Origin: Syngnathus acus
Lineage: Eukaryota; Chordata; Actinopteri; Syngnathiformes; Syngnathidae
Length of the DNA: 64,000 nt
Direction of reading: 5' to 3'
NCBI RefSeq assembly: GCF_901709675.1
Contig: NC_051095.1
Span: 15,203,456 to 15,267,455, forward strand
In this document: piece by piece, positions 1 to 10,855 of the stretch
Numbering within the stretch: the first letter of the stretch is position 1
Layout of the letters: each line of letters begins with the position of its first letter
Notes under the pieces: generated by a model
Databases searched by the model: none
What the model saw: only the letters and a program-made list of their open reading frames with translations
What the model was told of the DNA's origin: nothing
Position numbers and translations under genes: made by a program

Positions 1-600
1 CGACGCCGGGACCGCCTTGGCTGCGCCTTGGCTGCGCCTTGGCTGCGCGTGGACGCTGGGATCGCCTTGTTTGCGCCTGGACGACGACAGGACCGCCTTG
101 GATGGGCCTTGGATGCGCCTTGGATGCGCCTGGACGACGGCGGGACCACTTTGGATGCGCCTGGACGACGGCGGGACCGCCTTGGATGCGCCTGGACGAC
201 GGCGGGACCGCCTTGGATTCCGCTTGGATGCGCCTTGGATGCGCCTGGATGACGCCGGGACCACCTTAGATGCGCCTTGGATGCGCCTTCGATGCACCTC
301 GGATGCGCCTGGACGACGCCGGGACCGGCTTGGATGCGCCTGGACGACGCCTTGGATGCACCTGGACAACGGTGGGACCGCCTTGGACACGCCTTGGACG
401 CGCCTTGATGCGCCTTGGATGGTCCTGGACGATGCCGTCTTGGGTGCGCCTGACGACGCTGGGACCGCCTTGCATGCGCCTGGACGCCGGGACCGCCTAT
501 TTAGCGCCTGGACGACGCCGGGACCGCCTTATGTGCGCCTTGGATGTGCCAGGATGACGCCAGGACTGCCTCGGATGCGCCTGGATGACACCGGGACCGC
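1..600. repeat. 31-bp GC-rich minisatellite, left array (cut by window start)
   Basis: Tandem copies of a 31-bp unit made of three GGA-led blocks, GGATGCGCCT, GGACGACGCCG and GGACCGCCTT, with extra copies of an 11-bp form GGATGCGCCTT. The array runs off the left edge, so its full length is unknown. Long open frames across it on both strands exist only because the unit has no stop triplet; they show no start context, splice structure or known domain. Same family as the larger array at 2911-9936. Confidence 0.95.
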
Positions 601-826
601 CTGCCTGCCTGGCCCACTCTTGGATGAGACCATGACCGTCTACATGCCTTCCTGCTTGGCCTGCACCTGGATGAAGACGACTGCCTGGCCTGCATCGGGA
701 TGAAGTCATGACTGCCGGCCTGACCTGCACCTGGATGAAGCCGTGACTTCCTGCCTTCCTGCCCGCCCGGCCTAAACCTGTATGAAGCCATGACTGCTTG
801 CCCTGCTGGCCTGCGCCTGGATGATT
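600..826. repeat. Degenerate border of the minisatellite
   Basis: About six diverged units of roughly 36-40 bp built on CCTGGATGAAGCCATGACTG followed by CCTGCC-like runs. They align with the main unit (CCTGGATGACGCCGGGACCG), so this looks like an older or decayed relative. The same degenerate type recurs at 2430-2536. Confidence 0.75.
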
Positions 827-2178
827 ACGTCAGCCATTATGATCTGAATACTTGAGTAGAACAGCAAACAAGTAAGTCAATATCACTCATTTACAAAGGT
901 CAAACTTTACAAGTATTTTAGCATCTCCTGGATGTTCTAGTTTTGTCTGAGCCTAATGCTAACATATAATGCTAACTAACCTAGACCAATGTTGCAGTCG
1001 CTATAGCTCCAATATAACACCAACATTTGAACATAAACTTTGCAGCAACACATGTAGGCAGTAAATATAGCAATACTCATAGGCATATATTATGTATACT
1101 AAAAACTGAGAGAAGCTAGTGGCTCAACTCTTTGTATCATACTGAAGCATGAAATCATGATGTACAAACTGTTTTTCTGCAATTCTTTACATTCTTTTCA
1201 ATCATGCTATTACTGTAGATTATTATGAAGTAAAAAACAAAAAAAAGTTCTTCTTTCGTCATTGCTTTTTTTAGGGGGCTGCGCCAATTGCATTTGCCTT
1301 CATTTCAATGGTGTACTGTAAATTCCATGTGTGTTCATTTGGAGTTCCGAAAATTACGTCAGCCATTATGATCTGAAGACTTGAGGAGAATAGCAAACAA
1401 GTAAGTCATTATCACTAATTTACAAAGGTTACACTTTACAACAAGTATTTTAGCATCTTCCAGATGTTTTAGTTTTGTTTGAGCCTAATGCTAACATACA
1501 ATGCTAACAAACCTAGATCAATGTTGCAGTCGTTATATCTCCAGTATAACACCAATATTTGAACACTAACTTGCAGCAACACTTGTAGGCAGAAAATATA
1601 ACAATACTCACGGGCATATTTTATGTATACTAAAAACTGATTGAAGCTTAGTGGCTCAACTCTTTGTATTATACTAAAGCATGAAATCATGATGGACAAA
1701 CTGTTTTTCTGTAATTATTTACATTCTTTTCAATTATACTATTACTGTAGGTTTTTATAAAGTAAAAAACAAGCAAAATAAACGTATTCTTTTGTCATTG
1801 TTTTTTTTAGGGGGCTGCGCAAATTGCATTCATTTCTATGGTGTACTGTAAGTTCCATGTGTGTTCATTTGGAGTTACGAAAATTACGTCAGCCCTTATG
1901 ATCTGAATACTTCAGAACAGCAAACAAGTAAGTCATTATCACTCATTTGCAAAGGTCACTCTTTACGACAAGTATTCTTGCATCTCCCGGTGGTTTTAGT
2001 TTTGTCTGAGCTTAATGCTAACATACAATGCTAACAAACAGATCAATGTTGCAGTCGTTATAACACCAATATTTGAACACAAACCTTGCAGCAACACTTC
2101 TAAGCAGAAAATACAACAATACTTACGTGCATATATTATGTATTCTTAAAACTGATTGAAGCTTAGTGGCTCAACTAT
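824..2178. repeat. 530-bp unit in three tandem copies
   Basis: Copies start at 824, 1353 and 1883, each with ATTACGTCAGCC; the periods are 529 and 530 bp. The third stops at about 2178. Copies are highly similar throughout, including the TAATGCTAACATA motif, the GCAGCAACAC stretch and a TTTTTAGGGGGCTGCGC segment near the end. AT-rich, without a long open frame. Diverged single relatives appear near 46010-46530 and 52230-52560, so the unit is probably a dispersed element that was amplified here. Its class is not recognised. Confidence 0.9.
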
Positions 2179-2574
2179 TTTGGTGGTTGCAAACCACCCA
2201 ATACAGATTTGACACAGTATGTGTAGAAAATGTGATGAATGCAAAGGTTGGTTAGCTTGATGCTAACGCATTATGGAAAACACCATCGACAGACTAGCAC
2301 AGCACAACTAGTATCAGTCTTTTGTTCGTGGCTATGTCATGTGCCTGCATCTGTTTGAAACTGCCCTGCCCTGTCCTGCCCTGCCCTGACCTGCCCTGCC
2401 CTGCCCTGCCCTCCCCTCTCACCGGCCTGTGCCTGGGTAAAGCTATGACTTCATGCCTGCCCTCCTGACCTACGCTTGGATGAGACCATGACTGCCATGA
2501 CCTGGATGATGCCATGATTCCCTGCCTGCCTAGCACCCGTCTCTTCTTTTATTTTTCTCATGTTGTCTTCCATC
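2179..2574. repeat. Spacer with CCTGC pentanucleotide run and degenerate minisatellite
   Basis: The first 170 bases are unremarkable. At 2360-2415 there is an imperfect (CCTGC)n run. At 2430-2536 there are three or four units of the degenerate CCTGGATGA-type repeat also seen at 600-826. No gene is visible. Confidence 0.7.
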
Positions 2575-2896
2575 CACTGGCTCCCCATAAAACAGCGCAT
2601 ACATTTCAAGATCCTTGTCACCACATAAAAGGCCCTAAACAACCTTGACCCCCCCGCCCCACCTGTCTGAACTCCTGCATCGCTATACCCCCACCCGCCG
2701 ACTCCGCTCTGCTGACGCCAGCCTGCTCACCCCAACTACCTTGACCAAATACCGGACCATTGGGGATAGAGCCTTTGCCATTGCTGCCCCCACTTTCTGC
2801 AACTCTCTCCCCCTGACCATTCGTAATGCTGACTCCCTGCATTCCTTCAAGCACCATCTCAAGACCCACATCTTCAACTCTGCACATGACACCTAA
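2575..2896 (+). mobile_element. LINE ORF2 C-terminal fragment (L2-like), dead
   Basis: Translation gives the conserved tail of an L2-type non-LTR retrotransposon: HWLPIKQRIHFKIL in one frame, then HLSELLHRYTPTRRLRSAD, KYRTIGDRAFAIAAP and NSLPLTIRNADSLHSFK in another, ending at a stop after the KTHIFNSAHDT-like end. The copy carries a premature stop in the first part and a frameshift in a C-run near 2648. No upstream RT or endonuclease is present, so it is a 5'-truncated relic. It directly abuts the large minisatellite array. Confidence 0.85.
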
Positions 2897-2910
2897 CTCT
2901 TTGTGTGTGT

Positions 2911-5900
2911 GGACGACGCCGGGACCATCTTGGATGCACCTGGACGACGCCGGGACCGACTTGGATGCGACTGGACGACGCCTGGACGACGCCGGGACCG
3001 CCTCGCATTCGCCTTGGATGCACCTTGGATGCGCTTTGCATGCTCCTGGACAACGCCAGGACCGCCTTGGATGCGCCTGGATGATGCCGGGACCGCCTTG
3101 CATGCGACTGGACGCTGGGACCGCCTTGTTTAAGCCTGGACGACGCCGGGACCGCCTTGGATGCGCATGGATGACGCCAGGACAGCCATTGTTGCGACTT
3201 GGATGCCTGGACGACGCCGGGACTGCCTTGGATACGCCTGGACGACGCTGGGACCGCCTTGTTTGAGCCTGGACAACGCCGGGACCGCCTTGGATGCGCT
3301 TTGGATGCGCATTGGATGCACCTGGACGACGCTGGGACCGCCCTGTTTGAGCCTGGACGACGCCGGGACCGCCTTGGATTCGCCAGGACGCTGGGACCGC
3401 CTTGTTTGTGCCTGGACGACGCCGGGACCGCCTTGGATGCACCTGGACAACGCTAGGACCGCCTTGTTTGCGCCTGGACGACGCCGGGACTGCCTTGGAT
3501 TCGCCTGGAGGCTGGGACCGCCTTGTTTGTGCCTGGACGACGCCGGGACTGCCTTGGATGAACCTTGGATGCACCTGGACCGATATGCCTTGGATGCGCC
3601 CAGGATGCGCCTAGGATGCGCCTAGGATGCGCCTAGGATGCGCCTAGGATGCGCCAAGACGACGCCAAGACTGCCTTGGATGTGCCTTGGATGCGCTTGG
3701 ACGCCGCCAGGATAGATATGCCTGGATGATGCCGGGACTGCCTTGGCTGCGCCTGGACAACGCTGGGACTGCCTTGGATGCACCTTGGATGCGCCTTGGA
3801 TGCGCCTGGACGACGCCAGGATCACCTTGGATGCACTTGGACGACTTCGGGACCGCCTTGGATACGCCTGGACGACGCTGGGACCATCTTGAATGCACCT
3901 GGTTGACGCCGGGACTGCCTTGTATGCGCCTGGACGACGCCGGGACCGCCTTGGATGCGCCTTGGATGCGCCTTGGATGCGCCTTGGATGACGCTAGGAT
4001 CGCCTTGGATGCGCCTGGGTGACGCCGGGACCGCCTTGCATGCGCCTGGACTCTGGGACAGCCTTGTTTGCGCCTCGGCGACGCCGGGACTGCCTTAGAT
4101 GCACCTGGACGACGCCAGGACCGCCTTGGATTCGCCTGGACGCCAGGACGGTCTTGTTTGCGCCTTGGATGCGCCTTGGATGCCCTTTGGATGCACCTGG
4201 ATGACGCTGGGACCGCCTCGGATGCGCCTGGATGACGCTGGCACTGCCTTGGATGCGCCTTGGATGCTCCTGGACAACGCCGGGAGCACCGGACGATGGC
4301 CTTGGACTGCCTTACATGCGCCTGGACGCTGGAACCGCCTTAGATGTTCCTTGAATGCACCTGGACGACGCTGGGACTGCCTTAGGTGTGCCTGGACGAC
4401 GCCGGGACTGCCTTGGATACGCCTGGACGACGCTGGGACCGCCTTGGCTGCGCCTGGACAACGCTGGGACTGCCTTGGATGCACCTTGGATGCGCCATGG
4501 ATGCGCCTTGGATGCGCCTGGACGACGCCAGGATCACCTTGGATGCACTTGGACGACTTCGGGACCGCCTTGGATCCGCCTGGACGACGCTGGGACCATC
4601 TTGAATGCACCTGGTTGACGCCGGGACTGCCTTGTATGCGCCTGGACGACGCCGTGACCGCCTTGGAAGCGCCTTGGAAGCGCCTTGGAAGAGCCTGGAC
4701 CGATATGCCTTGGATGTGTTTTGGATGCGCCTGCACAACGCCAGGACCACCTTGGATGTGCCTGGACGACGCTGGGACCGCCTTCAATACGCCTTGAATG
4801 CGCCTGTACGACGCCGGGACCGCATTGGATGGGCCTTGGATGCGCCTTGGATGCGCCCAGGATGCGCCTAGGATGCGCCTAGGATGCAACAAGACGACGC
4901 CAAGACTGCCTTGGATGTGCCTTGGATGCTCCTGGACGACGCCAGGACCGCCTTGGATGCGCCTGGATGACGCCGGGACCGCCTTGCATGCGACTGGACG
5001 CTGGGACCGCCTTGTTTAAGCCTGGACGACGCCGGGACCGCCTTAGATGCACCTGGACGACGCCAGGACCGCCTTGTTTGAGCCTGGACAACGCCAGGAC
5101 CGCCTTGGATGCGCTTTGGATTCGCATTGGATGCACCTGGACGACGCTGGGACCGCCTTGTTTGAGCCTGGACGACGCCGGGACCGCCTTGGATTCGCCA
5201 GGACGCTGGGACCGCCTTGTTTGTGCCTGGACGACGCCGGGACCGCCTTGGATGCACCTGGACAACGCTAGGACCGCCTTGTTTGCGCCTGGACGACGCC
5301 GGGACTGCCTTGGATTCGCCTGGAGGCTGGGACCGCCTTGCATGCGCCTGGACGCTGGGACTGCCTTGTTTGCGTCTGGACAACGCTGGGACCGCCTTGG
5401 ATGCGCCTTGGATTCATCTGGACGACGCCGGGAACGCCTTAGATTCGCCTGTCCGCTGGGACCGCCTTGTTTTTGTGCCTGGACGACGCCGGGACCGCCT
5501 TGGATGCTCCTTGGATGCGCCTTGGATTCGCCTGGACGCTGGGACTGCACTGTTTGTACCTGATGCGCATGGATGACGCCAGGACAGCCATTGTTGCGAC
5601 TTGGATGCGCCTTGGATGAGCCTCGGATGCGCCTGAACGACACCAGGACCACCTTGGATGCGCATGGACGATGCCGGGACCGCCTTGGATGCACCTTGGA
5701 TGTGCCTTGAATGCGCTTTCACTGCGCCTGGATTACCCCCGGACCGCCTTGGATGCGCCTTGGATGTGCCTTGGATGTGCCTTGGATGCTTCTGGACGAC
5801 GCCGGGTCCATCTTGGATGCGCCTTGGATGCGCCTTGAATGCGCCTCGGATGCGCCTCGCATGCGCCTTGCATGCTTCTGGACGACGCCGGGACCATCTT

Positions 5901-8900
5901 GGATGCACCTGGACGACGCCAGGACCGACTTGGATGCGACTGGACGACGCCTGGACGACGCCGGGACCGCCTTGCATTCGCCTTGGATGCACCTTGGATG
6001 CGCCTTGGATGCGCCTGGATGACGCCGGGACCGCCTTGCATGCGACTGGACGCTGGGACCGCCTTGTTTAAGCCTGGACGACGCCGGGACCGCCTTGGAT
6101 GCGCATGGATGACGCCAGGACAGCCATTGTTGCGACTTGGAGGCCTGGACGACGCCGGGACTGCCTTGGATACGCCTGGACGACGCTGGGACCGCCTTGT
6201 TTGAGCCTGGACAACGCCAGGACCGCCTTGGATGCGCTTTGGATTCGCATTGGATGCACCTGGACGACGCTGGGACCGCCTTGTTTGTGCCTGGACGACG
6301 CCGGGACTGCCTTGGATGAACCGTGGATGCACCTGGACCGATATGCCTTGGATGCGCCCAGGATGCGCCTAGGATGCGCCTAGGATGCGCCTAGGATGCG
6401 CCAAGACGACGCCAAGACTGCCTTGGATGTGCCTTGGATGCGCTTGGACGCCGCCAGGATCACCTTGGATATGCCTGGATGATGCCGGGACTGCCTTGGC
6501 TGCGCCTGGACAACGCTGGGACTGCCTTGGATGCACCTTGGATGCGCCATGGATGCGCCTTGGATGCGCCTGGACGACGCCAGGATCACCTTGGATGCAC
6601 TTGGACGACTTCGGGACCGCCTTGGATACGCCTGGACGACGCTGGGACCATCTTGAATGCACCTGGTTGACGCCGGGACTGCCTTGTATGCGCCTGGACG
6701 ACGCCGGGACCGCCTTGGAAGCGCCTTGGAAGCGCCTTGGAAGCGCCTGGATGACAGCGGGACCGCCTTGGATGCGCCTTGGATGCGCCTTGGATGCGCC
6801 TGGGTGACGCCGGGACCGCCTTGCATGCGCCTGGACTCTGGGACAGCCTTGTTTGCGCCTCGGCGACGCCGGGACTGCCTTAGATGCGCCTGGACGACGC
6901 CAGGACCGCCTTGGATTCGCCTGGACGCCAGGACGGTCTTGTTTGCGCCTGGATGACGCCGGGACCGCCTTGGATGCACCTTGGATGCACCTGGACGACG
7001 CTGGGACCGCCTTGGATGCGCCTGGTCGACACCAGGTCTGCCTTGGATGTGCCTGAGATGCGCCTGGACGACGCCAGGACCACCTTGGATGCGCCTGGAC
7101 AACGCCGGGACCGACTTTGATCCGCCTGGACGACGCTGGGACCGCCTTGTTTGAGCCTGGACAACGCCGGGACCGCCTTGGATGCGCTTTGGATGCGCAT
7201 TGGATGCACCTGGACGACGCTGGGACCGCCTTGTTTGAGCCTGGACGACGCCGGGACCGCCTTGGATTCGCCAGGACGCTGGGACCGCCTTGTTTGTGCC
7301 TGGACGACGCCGGGACCGCCTTGGATGCACCTGGACAACGCTAGGACCGCCTTGTTTGCGCCTGGACGACGCCGGGACTGCCTTGGATTCGCCTGGAGGC
7401 TGGGACCGCCTTGTTTGTGCCTGGACGACGCCGGCACTGCCTTGGATGAACCTTGGATGCACCTGGACCGAGATTCCTTGGATATGTTTTGGATGCGCCT
7501 GCACAACGCCAGGACCACCTTGGATGTGCCTGGACGATGCTGGGACCGCCTTCAATACGCCTTGAATGCGCCTGTACGACGCCGGGACCGCATTGGATGG
7601 GCCTTGGATGCGCCCAGGATGCGCCCAGGATGAGCGTAGGATGCGCCTAGGATGCGCCAAGACGACGCCAAGACTGCCTTGGATGTGCCTTGGATGCGCT
7701 TGGACGCCGCCAGGATCACCTTGGATATTCCTGGATGATGCCGGGACTGCCTTGGCTGCGCCTGGACAACGCTGGGACTGCCTTGGATGCACCTTGGATG
7801 CGCCTGGACGACGCCAGGACCGCCTTGGAAGCGCCTTGGAAGCGCCTTGGAAGCGCCTTGGAAGCGCCTGGATGACAGCGGGACCGCCTTGGATGCGCCT
7901 TGGATGCGCCTTGGATGCGCCTTGGATGACGCTAGGATCGCCTTGGATGCGCCTGGGTGACGCCGGGACCGCCTTGCATGCGCCTGGACTCTGGGACAGC
8001 CTTGTTTGCGCCTCGGCGACGCCGGGACTTCCTTAGATGCACCTGGACGACGCCAGGACCGCCTTGGATTCGCCTGGACGCCAGGATGGTCTTGTTTGCG
8101 CCTTGGATGCGCCTTGGATGCCCTTTGGATGCACCTGGATGACGCTGGGACCGCCTCGGATGCGCCTGGATGACGCTGTCACTGCCTTGGATGCGCCTTG
8201 GATGCTCCTGGACAACGCCGGGACCGCCTTGGATTCGCCTGGACGCTGGGACTGCAATGTTTGTGCCTGGATGACGCCGTGAACGCCTTAGATGTGCCTT
8301 GGATGCGCCCAGATCATGCCAGGACCACCTTGGATGTGCCTGGACGACGCTGGGACCGCCTTCAATACGCCTTGAATGCGCCTGTACGACGCCGGGACCG
8401 CATTGGATGGGCCTTGGATGCGCCCAGGATGCGCCCAGGATGCGCCTAGGATGCGCCTAGGATGCGCCTAGGATGCGCCAAGACGACGCCAAGACTGCCT
8501 TGGATGTGCCTTGGATGCTCCTGGACGACGCCAGGACCGCCTTGGATGTGCCTGGATGACGCCGGGACCGCCTTGCATGCGACTGGACGCTGGGACCGCC
8601 TTGTTTGCGCCTGGACGACGCCGGGACTGCCTTGGATGCGACTTGGATGCACCTGGGCGATGCCGGGACCGCCTTGTTTACGCCTGGACGACGCCGGGAC
8701 CGCCTTAGATGCGCCTTGGATGTGCCTTGCATGCTCCTGGACGGCGCCGGGACCGCCTTGGATGCGTCTTGGATGCACTTGGACGACATTGGGACCGCCT
8801 TGGATGCGCATGGATGACGCCAGGACAGCCATTGTTGCGACTTGGATGCGCCTTGGATGAGCCTCGGATGCGCCTGAACGACACCAGGACCACCTTGGAT

Positions 8901-9936
8901 GCGCATGGACGATGCCGGGACCGCCTTGGATGCACCTTGGATGTGCCTTGAATGCGCTTTCACTGCGCCTGGATTACACCCGGACCGCCTTGGATGCGCC
9001 TTGGATGTGCCTTGGATGTGCCTTGGATGCTTCTGGACGACGCCGGGTCCATCTTGGATGCGCCTTGGATGCGCCTTGGATGCGCCTTGAATGCGCCTCG
9101 GATGCGCCTCGGATGCGCCTTGGACGCGCCTTGACGACGCCGTGACTGGCTTGGATGTGCCTGGTTGACATCGGAACTGCCTTGGATGCGCCAGGACAAT
9201 GCTGGGACCTCCTTGGATGCGCCTGGACGACAGCGGGACTGCCTTGATTGCGCCTTGGATGCGCCTTGGATGCTCTGGGACGACGCCAGGACAGCTTTGG
9301 ATGCACCGGACGATGGCCTTGGACTGCCTTACATGCGCCTGGACGCTGGAACCGCCTTGGATGTGCCTTGAATGCACCTGGACGACGCTGGGACTGCCTT
9401 AGGTGTGCCTGGACGACGCCGGGACTGCCTTGGATACGCCTGGACGACGCTGGGACCGCCTTGTTTGAGCCTGGACAACGCCGGGACCGCCTTGGATGCG
9501 CTTTGGATGCGCATTGGATGCACCTGGACAACGCTGGGACCGCCTTGTTTGAGCCTGGACGACGCCGGGACCGCCTTGGATTCGCCAGGACGCTGGGACC
9601 GCCTTGGATGCACCTTAAATGAATCTGGAAGACGCCGGGACCGCCTTTAATGCGCCTCGGATGCGCCTGGACGACGCCAGGACCGCCTTGGATGCACCTT
9701 AAATGAATCTGGAAGACGCCGGGACCGCCTTTAATGCGCCTCGGATGCGCCTGGACGACGCCGGACCGCCTTGGGCTTCTGGACGATGCCGGGATTTCCT
9801 TGGATGCGCCTTGGATGCGCCTTGGATGCGCCTTGGATGCACATGGACGGCGCCGGGACCGCCTTGGATATGCCTGGACGATGCAGTGACCGCCTTGGAT
9901 GCGCCTGGACAGCCTTAGATGTGCCTGGATGACGCG
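2911..9936. repeat. 31-bp GC-rich minisatellite, main array (about 7 kb)
   Basis: Around 225 unit-equivalents of the 31-bp repeat, interspersed with 11-bp sub-repeats. The unit has five CpGs. Most differences between units are CpG transitions (GGGACCGCC to GGGACTGCC, GACGACGC to GACAACGC, GATGCGCC to GATGTGCC or GATGCACC), the pattern expected of methylated DNA. Blocks of several units recur as near-identical longer segments, for example 3260-3525, 5075-5335 and 7146-7405; 5590-5850 and 8831-9090; 4030-4280 and 7965-8215. Three units equal 93 bp, so every frame shows a 31-residue protein period; these frames are artefacts. Sharp edges: LINE tail on the left, A-rich repeat on the right. Confidence 0.97.
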
Positions 9937-10630
9937 AAGTAAATAGATAAAATAGATATGTAAATAGATCAAATAAATAAGTAAATAGATAAAATAGATA
10001 AGTAAATAGATAAAAATAGTAAAGTAAATAGATAAAATTTATGAAAATAAAGAGTAAATAAATAGATAAAGCAGATAAAATAGATAAGTAAACAGATAAA
10101 ATAGATAAGTAATTAGATAAAATAGATAAAAAATAGAAAAGTAAATGGATAAAATAGATAAAAATAGAAAAGTAAATTGATTAAGTAGATAAAAATTGAA
10201 AAGTAAATAGATAAAATAGATGAAAATCAAAAAGTAAATAAATAGATAAAATTGATAAGTAAATAGATAAAATAGATAAGTAAATGGATAAAATAGATAA
10301 AAATAGAAAAGTAAATCGATAGAATAGATAAATATAGAAAAGTAAATTGATTAAATAGATAAAAATAGAATAGATGAAAATAAAGTAAATTTGTCTAATA
10401 GATAAAAATAGAAAGGTAAATAGATAAAAATAGAAAAGTAAAAAGATAAAATAGATAAAATTAGAAAAGTAAATTGATTAAATAGATAAAAATAGAAAAG
10501 CAAACAGATAGAATAGATGAAAATAAAGTAAATTTGTCTAATAGATAAAAATAGAAAAGTAAATAGATAAAATACATAAAAATAAAAAAGTACAAAGATA
10601 AAATAGATAAAATTAGAAAAGTAAATAAAT
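9937..10630. repeat. A-rich GATA/AAAT low-complexity array
   Basis: Almost only A, T and G on the plus strand, made of shuffled AAGTAAATAGATAAAATAGA-like words of 9-20 bp. It starts exactly where the GC-rich minisatellite ends, an abrupt base-composition switch. No coding potential; the Phe/Leu/Tyr-rich open frames on the minus strand follow from composition. Confidence 0.95.
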
Positions 10631-10639
10631 GTGATGTGA

Positions 10640-10855
10640 ACTGATGCTCATTGAGTGGGTGCGCGTGTGTGTGTGCGCATCTCAATCCATCCAATCCATC
10701 TAACCATGCATGAATGATGCATCGGTGGAGCTCTGAATGAACACGGGGAGAGGCGTGCATGTGTGTGTGCGCGCTCACACAGACTCCATAGCAGCAGTGA
10801 AGCTGAGAGCATCTCCTCGGCTGGACGTCTGCACGGAGAAGAGGAAGAAAAGCAG
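10640..10855 (+). promoter_or_regulatory. Probable promoter and non-coding first exon of the small gene
   Basis: CpG- and GT-richer than its surroundings. It ends in AAGAAAAGCAG followed by GTGAGTG, a near-consensus 5' splice site with cut after 10855, then a T-rich intron start. No open frame leads into it, so it would be 5' untranslated. The next good acceptor on this strand that opens a coding exon is at 12904-12905. The transcription start is not visible, and the link to the downstream exons is inferred from strand and distance. Confidence 0.45.

Noticed and set aside
1-9936. Dozens of long open frames on both strands (MRLDDAGTALDAPG-like and HPRRSRRRPGASKAVPASSR-like proteins)
   Set aside because: They come from a stop-free 31-bp tandem repeat, appear in all frames and have no start context, splice sites or domains.
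2911-9936. CRISPR-like array
   Set aside because: Units are contiguous with no unique spacers, and the genome is a vertebrate one.
10039-10778. Phe/Leu/Tyr-rich minus-strand open frames resembling membrane proteins
   Set aside because: Produced by the A-rich low-complexity array.
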